From contig DOOY01000112.1 of the NCBI GenBank assembly GCA_003514765.1, positions 1-5,032 of the forward strand: a stretch of 5,032 bases of DNA, given 5' to 3'. Below are positions 1 to 5,032 of this stretch, piece by piece. This DNA is from Nitrosomonas sp. (GTDB lineage Bacteria; Pseudomonadota; Gammaproteobacteria; Burkholderiales; Nitrosomonadaceae). A model generated the notes under the pieces. That model did no database searches. It saw only the letters and a program-made list of their open reading frames with translations, and was not told the origin of the DNA. The translations under genes and the position numbers were made by a program. Positions within the stretch are counted from its first letter, which is position 1. Each line of letters starts with the position of its first letter.

Positions 1-893
1 GCAGCTTGTGTTTGACCGTCCGGCAACAAAATAACAGAAGATTCCTTGGCTATCGCTTTTTTTGCTTCGATCGCATCACCGGCTAGTTCAAGTTGTATCG
101 CGCGTTGCCCTTCCACCGTATTAGCAACTTGGCCGATAATTTTCAATGCCTTAGCCTTGGCTTCAGCGACCGCGAGTATAGCTTGCGCCTCACCTTGTGC
201 ATTAAGTATCTGCTCAGCCTTATCCGCTTCAGCATTTAATACCTGCGCTTGCTTTTCTCCTTCTGCAATATTAATCGCCGACTGACGCTGGCCTTCAGAC
301 TCAAGAATAGCCGCCCGCTTTTCCCGTTCGGCTTTCATTTGTCGTTCCATAGCGTCCAGTACCGAACGTGGTGGCTCAATATCCTTGATCTCGTACCGCA
401 GCACCTGAACGCCCCAGGGAACTGCAGCATCATTAATGGCGGATACAATGTTGGTATTAAGCACTTCCCGTTCTTCAAAAGTTTTATCCAGATCCATTTG
501 GCCAATCTGGCTTCGCATAGTAGTCTGCGCAAGTTGTGTAACGGCATAGATATAGTCATCAACACCATAGGAAGCTTTATACGGATCGAGTACTTTAAGA
601 TACAATACGCCATCGACAATGAGAGAAATATTATCTTTGGTAATGGCGCTTTGACTGGGTACATCGGTTGCCTGTTCCTTTAAAGTGCGCGTGTATGCAA
701 CGCGGTCAAAAAAAGGGATCAGCATGTTGAGACCTGCTTCCATTGTTTTATTATATTTACCGAATCGCTCAACGATATAGGCTGTATTCTGAGGTACAAA
801 AATGACTGCACTTTTGATTAAAATAATTGTTAAGATTGCCAGCGCAACCCAAAAACTGAAGATAACATCCAATGTTGGCTCAACATATTCCAT
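1..893 (-). CDS. Paraslipin: SPFH/stomatin-family membrane protein, SLP-2 type (C-terminus cut by window edge)
   Basis: The frame opens at ATG 893-891 and stays open to the window edge, giving 297 complete residues with no stop. Residues ~10-33 form one hydrophobic N-terminal membrane segment. An SPFH/Band 7 domain follows (~33-190), with VERFGKY near 41, GLNMLIPFFDR at 54-64, DGVLYLKVLDPYKASYG at 94-110 and RYEIKDIEPP at 166-175. An Ala/Glu/Lys/Gln-rich helical, probably coiled-coil, stretch spans ~183-260 and includes ESEGQR and AEGEKQAQ. SSVILLPDG (285-293) resembles the conserved C-terminal segment of the family. Slipins oligomerise at the membrane and are thought to scaffold microdomains or membrane proteases; the substrate cannot be told here. 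From memory, the central domain resembles mitochondrial stomatin-like protein 2 more than E. coli QmcA. Members are often ~300-320 residues, so probably only 10-25 are missing. The usual NfeD-family partner is not in the window. The family call is firm; the cellular role is not. Confidence 0.93.
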   Translation of the reverse strand, partial: MEYVEPTLDVIFSFWVALAILTIILIKSAVIFVPQNTAYIVERFGKYNKTMEAGLNMLIPFFDRVAYTRTLKEQATDVPSQSAITKDNISLIVDGVLYLKVLDPYKASYGVDDYIYAVTQLAQTTMRSQIGQMDLDKTFEEREVLNTNIVSAINDAAVPWGVQVLRYEIKDIEPPRSVLDAMERQMKAEREKRAAILESEGQRQSAINIAEGEKQAQVLNAEADKAEQILNAQGEAQAILAVAEAKAKALKIIGQVANTVEGQRAIQLELAGDAIEAKKAIAKESSVILLPDGQTQA

Positions 894-1084
894 AAAACAA
901 TTCCCTGATTGGTTAGATTATCGGTCTACATAATTTCTCAGCAGGCAGCCATAGTCTATCTGACAAATTTTTGACTCATCAGCGGAATTAACCATTAAAC
1001 AGGTACTTTTTGTCTGAATTGCAATCATAAGAAGCTTGAAATCAATTCAAAAATTAAACACTAATTCCTACAAATCAAACAACT
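894..1084. promoter_or_regulatory. Divergent intergenic region between paraslipin and murJ
   Basis: These 191 AT-rich bases separate two divergent genes, so promoters for both should lie here. On the plus strand TTGACT (971-976) is a good -35 match, but the hexamer 17 bases later, ATTAAA (994-999), is a weak -10. Two further pairs nearer murJ are TTGAAA (1036-1041) with ACTAAT (1060-1065, 18-base spacer) and TTCAAA (1046-1051) with TACAAA (1069-1074, 17-base spacer). On the minus strand GATAAT (comp. of 919-924) could be a -10 for the slipin, but no convincing -35 precedes it. A 5-5-5 inverted repeat, TTGAA/TTCAA, sits at 1036-1050. No conserved small ORF, RNA gene or clear operator was recognised. 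None of the individual promoter assignments is secure. Confidence 0.4.
901..906 (-). promoter_or_regulatory. Ribosome binding site of the paraslipin gene
   Basis: Read on the minus strand this is AGGGAA, seven bases ahead of ATG 893-891. The spacing is normal for a Shine-Dalgarno site and supports this start. The resulting N-terminus leads straight into the expected membrane helix. Confidence 0.6.
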
Positions 1085-2623
1085 TTGAACTTACTACGCG
1101 CGCTCGCTGCTGTCAGCAGCATGACTTTTATCTCTCGAATTCTTGGTTTTTTACGCGATATCCTAATTGCCCGTATTTTTGGTGCAGGAATGGCGACAGA
1201 TGCATTTTTTGTGGCTTTTCGTATTCCCAACCTGCTGCGGCGCTTATTTGCAGAGGGCGCGTTTTCGCAAGCGTTTGTACCCATACTGGCCGAATATAAA
1301 AACAAGCGTACTGCTGAAGAAACACGCCGGTTAGTTGATCATATAGCCACTCTTCTGAGTTTCACCGTTTTTATTGTGACGCTGATCGGTGTCATCGCAG
1401 CGCCATTGATTATTTATGCAAGCGCGCCCGGCTTCTCTGCTGATCAAGAGAAATTTAATTTAACCGTTGATTTATTACGCATCACATTTCCATATATTTT
1501 ATTTATTTCTTTAGTCGCTTTAGCAGGCGGCATTTTGAATACTTATGGCAGATTTTACATTCCCGCGTTAACCCCAGCACTGTTAAATCTTTCATTTATT
1601 GCCTGCGCATTATGGCTCGCACCATTGGTAGAGCCACCCGTACAAGCATTGGCCTGGGCAGTGTTTATAGGCGGCGCATTACAGCTGGGTTTTCAGATTC
1701 CGTTTTTATTGCATTTGAAACTCATGCCGCGGATACGCTTTAAAATAAAAGACGAAGGTGCCTGGCGTGTAATCAAATTAATGGGGCCGGCTGTTTTTGG
1801 CGTTTCAGTAGGCCAAATCAGCATGCTGATTAATACTATTTTTGCTTCTCTGCTGATTACCGGAAGTGTTTCATGGCTTTATTATGCCGATCGCCTAATG
1901 GAGTTTCCTGCTGGTCTTTTAGGTGTTGCATTGGGAACTGTCTTACTGCCATCGCTGGCGAAACACTATAACAGCAACAGTACAGAAGAATATTCACGCC
2001 TTCTGGATTGGGGTTTGCGTCTGACAATATTACTAACCTTGCCTGCTGCGCTTGCACTGGCATTGTTGTCCACGCCATTGATCACCACGCTTTTTCATTA
2101 TGGCGCATTTTCCGATCATGATGTCTGGATGACACGTGACGCACTGGTTGCATACAGCTTTGGATTAATCGGACTTATCCTGGTAAAAGTGCTGGCGCCC
2201 GGGTTTTATGCACGGCAGAACATTAAAACACCGGTAAAAATCGCTGTGATTACTTTAATTGCAACTCAACTAATGAATCTTGCGTTCATTATTCCACTCA
2301 AACATGCCGGCTTGGCACTTGCAGTCGGACTTGGCGCCTGCCTGAATGCGAGCCTCCTTTTTTACAAGCTGCGCAGCCAGGATATTTACCAGCCTCTGCC
2401 CGGCTGGTTCGCGTTTTTTCTTAAAATTCTGACAGCCTTGCTTGTCATGGGTATGGTACTGTGGTTTACAAGCGGCGCAGACGCTTCATGGCTGACCGAT
2501 TCAGCTGCCACGCGCGCCGGTCGTTTGACCGGTATCATTTTAATCGGCGCCAGCAGTTACTTTGCAGCGCTCTGGTTAATGGGTTTCCGGCTAAAGGATT
2601 TTTCCAGACAACAGTTTGATTGA
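1085..2623 (+). CDS. murJ: MurJ, lipid II flippase (peptidoglycan precursor transport)
   Basis: This inner-membrane protein of the MOP exporter superfamily (MviN/MurJ) flips undecaprenyl-linked lipid II from the cytoplasmic to the periplasmic face for peptidoglycan synthesis. The 512 residues match the usual length (E. coli about 511), with many hydrophobic helices throughout, consistent with the 14-helix fold. The N-terminus [13 protein letters not shown] matches the E. coli start nearly residue for residue. Charged residues reported as important in E. coli MurJ occur at the same numbers: R18, R24, D39, R52, E57, and D269, R270, E273 in [30 protein letters not shown] in the second half is also a family signature. 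The start is TTG: an in-frame TAA lies at 1055-1057 and no ATG or GTG follows it before 1085. No good Shine-Dalgarno site precedes it. The gene appears monocistronic, divergent from the slipin and convergent with folE2. The function call is very secure. Confidence 0.98.
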   Translation: MNLLRALAAVSSMTFISRILGFLRDILIARIFGAGMATDAFFVAFRIPNLLRRLFAEGAFSQAFVPILAEYKNKRTAEETRRLVDHIATLLSFTVFIVTLIGVIAAPLIIYASAPGFSADQEKFNLTVDLLRITFPYILFISLVALAGGILNTYGRFYIPALTPALLNLSFIACALWLAPLVEPPVQALAWAVFIGGALQLGFQIPFLLHLKLMPRIRFKIKDEGAWRVIKLMGPAVFGVSVGQISMLINTIFASLLITGSVSWLYYADRLMEFPAGLLGVALGTVLLPSLAKHYNSNSTEEYSRLLDWGLRLTILLTLPAALALALLSTPLITTLFHYGAFSDHDVWMTRDALVAYSFGLIGLILVKVLAPGFYARQNIKTPVKIAVITLIATQLMNLAFIIPLKHAGLALAVGLGACLNASLLFYKLRSQDIYQPLPGWFAFFLKILTALLVMGMVLWFTSGADASWLTDSAATRAGRLTGIILIGASSYFAALWLMGFRLKDFSRQQFD

Positions 2624-2650
2624 AAAATTGGAATACTTTTTTAACATGCA
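2624..2650. other. Short convergent gap between murJ and folE2 stops
   Basis: Only 27 bases separate the two convergent stop codons. The gap holds an A run and a T run (2623-2627 and 2637-2641) that could pair as a weak AT-only stem around a nine-base loop. There is no GC-rich stem, so this is not a convincing intrinsic terminator. Transcripts of the two genes probably overlap at their 3' ends. Confidence 0.5.
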
Positions 2651-3454
2651 TCAACCGTTCTTTTTGTCATGTTCAATTAAAGCATAAGCAGAATGATTGT
2701 GAATCGATTCGAAATTTTCTGATTCAACGACATAAGCATCAATACGCTTGTCGTTATTCAGTGTATCTGCAACATCTCTGACAATATCTTCTACAAATTT
2801 TGGATTGTCATAGGCCTTTTCCGTCACATATTTCTCATCGGGACGTTTAAGCAGCCCATAAAGCTCACAAGACGCTTTGTCTTCAGCGATCTTAATAAGA
2901 TCTTCAATCCATACAAAGCTATTGGTTCGCGCTGCAATCGTCACATGCGAGCGCTGATTATGTGCGCCATAATCGGATATTTTCTTTGAACACGGACACA
3001 AGCTTGTAATTGGAACAACAACTTTGATTGTAAAAACATATTCACCATTTTTTATTTCACCGATAAAAGTTACTTCATAATCCAGCAGGCTTTTTACCCC
3101 GGATATGGGTGCCGCTTTATCGATAAAATAAGGAAAAGTCATTTCTATATGACCGGAGTCACTTTCCAGTTTATCAACCATTTCCTGCAAAATGGTTTTG
3201 AACGACTCTACCGATATTTCACGTTCATGGCTGTTAAGTATTTCCACAAAGCGCGACATATGCGTGCCCTTGAACTTATGCGGCAGGTTTACATACATAT
3301 TGAACATGGCGACAGTATGCTGTACACCATCATCTTTATCGGCGACAACAACCGGATGGCGAATCGCTTTGATACCTACCCGATCAATTGCAATACGCCG
3401 CGTGTCAGGTGTACTCTGCACATCCGCAATGGGTAAATCTATTTCTTTATTCAT
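2651..3454 (-). CDS. folE2: FolE2, GTP cyclohydrolase type IB
   Basis: FolE2 hydrolyses GTP to 7,8-dihydroneopterin triphosphate and formate in the cytoplasm, the first step of folate (and other pterin) synthesis. The protein has 267 residues from ATG 3454, close to family length. It carries the FolE2 hallmarks: SLCPCSK at 151-157 followed by [10 protein letters not shown] at 161-170, ASCELY at 194-199, and [10 protein letters not shown] at 249-258. These Cys, His and Glu residues correspond to the metal and active-site region of the tunnelling-fold enzyme. The family is unrelated in sequence to FolE (type IA) and can use metals other than zinc. In some bacteria it is a Zur-controlled backup. 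No recognisable Zur palindrome lies upstream, and the position after dxs suggests constitutive expression as the main enzyme; that is inference. In-frame TTG 3469 and ATG 3466 are possible but less likely starts. The stop is TGA at 2653-2651. Confidence 0.97.
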   Translation of the reverse strand: MNKEIDLPIADVQSTPDTRRIAIDRVGIKAIRHPVVVADKDDGVQHTVAMFNMYVNLPHKFKGTHMSRFVEILNSHEREISVESFKTILQEMVDKLESDSGHIEMTFPYFIDKAAPISGVKSLLDYEVTFIGEIKNGEYVFTIKVVVPITSLCPCSKKISDYGAHNQRSHVTIAARTNSFVWIEDLIKIAEDKASCELYGLLKRPDEKYVTEKAYDNPKFVEDIVRDVADTLNNDKRIDAYVVESENFESIHNHSAYALIEHDKKNG

Positions 3455-3464
3455 ATCACATCCC
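3455..3464 (-). promoter_or_regulatory. Ribosome binding site deciding the folE2 start
   Basis: On the minus strand the ten bases before ATG 3454-3452 read GGGATGTGAT, close to the extended Shine-Dalgarno consensus GGAGGTGAT. This favours ATG 3454 over the in-frame ATG at 3466 and TTG at 3469, which would add four or five residues (MGCD or MMGCD). The extra residues show no family conservation that I recognise. Confidence 0.5.
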
Positions 3465-3550
3465 ATCAAAAGAGATTATTCATTTTCTTACGATAATTCA
3501 GACAGACTGATAACAAATGGTGCTGTATTTGGAAAATAGTTTTTTCGTAA
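3455..3550 (-). other. dxs-folE2 intergenic spacer, probably within an operon
   Basis: The 96 AT-rich bases between the dxs stop and the folE2 start contain no GC-rich hairpin followed by a T run, so read-through from dxs is likely. A hexamer AATAAT (complement of 3475-3480) resembles a -10 element, but the region about 17 bases upstream does not match a -35. A separate folE2 promoter is therefore possible but unsupported. Confidence 0.4.
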
Positions 3551-5032
3551 TTAAGATAAATATGCTTGGACAGACTCAATAATACCAGTTTTATCTAATC
3601 CACAATCGGCTAACATCTGAGCATGATCACCATGTTCAACGTAAGCATCTGGCAAACCCAACTGCATTGTTTTAACACAAATTTTTTGACGGCTCAAAGA
3701 TTCCATGACAGCACTGCCGGCTCCACCCATAATCGTGTTTTCTTCAACAGTGACTAATAAGTCATGACTCGTCGCCAGCGTTGCAACCAGCACATCGTCC
3801 AGCGGCTTGATAAAACGCATATCGGCGACTGTCGCATTCAGTTCTTCCGCAGCAGCCAGGCACGGTGCCAACATGCTGCCAAAAGCCAGAAAAGCAATTT
3901 TTTCCCCATCCCGACGCACAACACCGCGGCCAACGGGGAGCTCAACCATTTCTGTTTGAATTTCGGCGCCAGGCCCTGCTCCGCGTGGATATCTGACCGC
4001 AGTAGGTGTATCCAGCTTGAAAGCAGTATAAAGCATTTGCCGACACTCATTTTCATCCGAAGGTGCCATGACTGTCATATTGGGAATACAGCGCAAATAA
4101 GACAAATCAAAACTGCCAGCATGCGTCGGCCCATCTGCCCCTACCAATCCTGCTCGGTCAATCGCAAAGAGAACGGGTAGATTCTGGATGTCGACATCAT
4201 GAATTAATTGATCGTATGCACGCTGTAAAAATGTTGAATAAATCGCCACAACAGGCTTCAATCCGTTACATGCCGCGCCTGCTGCAAATGTAACGGCATG
4301 CTGTTCCGCAATACCGACATCAAAATAACGATCCGGGTATTCTTTAGAAAACTTCACCAAACCCGAGCCTTCACGCATGGCGGGTGTAATGCCTATTAAT
4401 CGAGCGTCCCGCGCAGCCATGTCGCACAACCAATCACCAAACACCTGCGTATAAGCGGGTTTTTTAACTGCTTTTACAACCGGTTTCGAAACAATGCCTT
4501 CTTCAGGATCAAACTTGCCAACGCCGTGATACAGAATCGGATCTTCTTCGGCAACTTGATATCCGGCTCCTTTACGGGTAACGACATGCAGAAATTGAGG
4601 GCCTTCAAGTTTCTTGATATTTTTAAGCGTTGCAACCAGAACTTTTATATCATGACCATCAATGGGGCCGATATAATTAAATCCGAATTCTTCGAATAAG
4701 GTCCCTTCAGGTGTTACCATTCCTTTCATATGTTCTTCGGCGCGCTTGGCCAGTTCCAGCATAGGGGGAACGACGCCCAGCATTCTTTCACCCGCACGGC
4801 GTGCTGTGGCATAGAAGCGTCCCGACATTAATTTTGCAAGATAATTATTGAGCGCGCCTACCGGCTTGGATATAGACATATCATTGTCATTCAATATAAC
4901 CAATAAATTGGCATCCATAACACCTGCGTTATTCAATGCTTCAAATGCCATGCCCGCACTCATCGCGCCGTCGCCAATAATAGCAATTGCGTGCCGGTCT
5001 TTGTTTTCCAGTTGAGTTGCCACCGCCATACC
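3551..5032 (-). CDS. dxs: Dxs, 1-deoxy-D-xylulose-5-phosphate synthase (N-terminus outside window)
   Basis: Dxs is a thiamine-diphosphate enzyme that condenses pyruvate and glyceraldehyde 3-phosphate into 1-deoxy-D-xylulose 5-phosphate, feeding the MEP isoprenoid pathway and, in bacteria generally, thiamine and pyridoxal synthesis. The window holds 493 residues plus the TAA stop (3553-3551). By comparison with the ~620-residue family, the first 125-130 residues, including the conserved early His, are missing. Numbering from Met at 5029, the thiamine diphosphate/Mg motif runs from GDG at 19-21 to NDN at 47-49. The pyrimidine domain has the catalytic Glu at 242 within [21 protein letters not shown] (297-305) supplies the conserved Asp and His, and YPRG (347-350) the substrate-phosphate Arg. 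The C-terminal transketolase domain has [14 protein letters not shown] (426-439). No frameshift or lost key residue is visible. It lies upstream of folE2 on the same strand. In related genomes ispA/xseB often precede it, but they are not visible here. Confidence 0.98.
   Translation of the reverse strand, partial: GMAVATQLENKDRHAIAIIGDGAMSAGMAFEALNNAGVMDANLLVILNDNDMSISKPVGALNNYLAKLMSGRFYATARRAGERMLGVVPPMLELAKRAEEHMKGMVTPEGTLFEEFGFNYIGPIDGHDIKVLVATLKNIKKLEGPQFLHVVTRKGAGYQVAEEDPILYHGVGKFDPEEGIVSKPVVKAVKKPAYTQVFGDWLCDMAARDARLIGITPAMREGSGLVKFSKEYPDRYFDVGIAEQHAVTFAAGAACNGLKPVVAIYSTFLQRAYDQLIHDVDIQNLPVLFAIDRAGLVGADGPTHAGSFDLSYLRCIPNMTVMAPSDENECRQMLYTAFKLDTPTAVRYPRGAGPGAEIQTEMVELPVGRGVVRRDGEKIAFLAFGSMLAPCLAAAEELNATVADMRFIKPLDDVLVATLATSHDLLVTVEENTIMGGAGSAVMESLSRQKICVKTMQLGLPDAYVEHGDHAQMLADCGLDKTGIIESVQAYLS

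Noticed and set aside
46..285. Plus-strand open frame of 79 residues rich in Ala, Ser and Cys
   Set aside because: It lies antisense to the Ala/Glu/Lys-rich coiled-coil part of the slipin, and its composition is what that region gives in reverse. It has no domain and no ribosome binding site.
249..683. Plus-strand open frame of 144 residues, and a 109-residue minus-strand frame at 335-664
   Set aside because: Both overlap the well-supported SPFH domain in other frames and have no recognisable motifs.
1036..1299. Alternative frame upstream of and overlapping the start of murJ
   Set aside because: It is Cys/Ser/Arg-rich with no family resemblance, and most of it overlaps strongly conserved MurJ coding sequence in another frame.
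2623..2642. A-run/T-run stem as a bidirectional terminator between murJ and folE2
   Set aside because: The stem is only five A-T pairs around a nine-base loop, too weak to call an intrinsic terminator.
3149..3539. Two plus-strand open frames (95 and 115 residues) opposite the folE2 N-terminal half
   Set aside because: They are antisense shadows of folE2 with no motif or ribosome binding site. The second merely runs on into the dxs-folE2 spacer.
3470..3550. Zur box or other metal-responsive operator upstream of folE2
   Set aside because: No GTTATA-type palindrome is present. GTTATC near the middle of the spacer has no matching inverted half.
3764..4180. Plus-strand 138-residue and minus-strand 72-residue frames within dxs
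   Set aside because: Both overlap conserved Dxs C-terminal domain sequence and look like random translations.
1..5032. Mobile element, phage, toxin-antitoxin, CRISPR or defence-type system
   Set aside because: All long frames are explained by four housekeeping genes. No terminal repeats, direct repeat arrays, transposase or integrase motifs were found, and the unexplained intergenic DNA totals only about 310 bases.

Overview
The window looks like ordinary chromosome from a proteobacterium, most likely a betaproteobacterium of the Nitrosomonadales type. This rests on three things: a MurJ that keeps the E. coli residue numbering through its first ~270 positions, a FolE2 (type IB) GTP cyclohydrolase placed directly after dxs, and a moderately AT-leaning base composition. 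The lineage is an inference from protein resemblance and gene order; no rRNA or other marker is present.

Layout from left to right. Positions 1-893 (minus strand) hold a paraslipin, an SPFH/stomatin-family membrane protein of the SLP-2 type, complete at its N-terminus and cut by the window edge close to its C-terminus. Positions 894-1084 are a 191-base AT-rich divergent intergenic region that must carry the promoters of both flanking genes. Positions 1085-2623 (plus strand) hold murJ, the lipid II flippase, with a TTG start. A gap of only 27 bases separates it from the convergent folE2 (2651-3454, minus strand), which makes 7,8-dihydroneopterin triphosphate from GTP. Upstream of folE2 on the same strand, after a 96-base gap with no visible terminator, lies the C-terminal four fifths of dxs (3551-5032), the first enzyme of the MEP isoprenoid pathway. 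Its N-terminal ~125-130 residues are outside the window.

Functionally these are housekeeping genes. Dxs feeds isoprenoid synthesis, which includes undecaprenyl phosphate, the carrier of the lipid II that MurJ flips. FolE2 opens the folate/pterin pathway. The slipin probably organises membrane microdomains or membrane proteolysis. No RNA genes, mobile elements, CRISPR arrays, phage remnants or long repeats were seen. I found no sign of an undescribed system. The points worth a second look are modest: the unusual murJ initiation site, the tight convergent gene ends, the choice of folE2 start, and the SLP-2-like character of the slipin.
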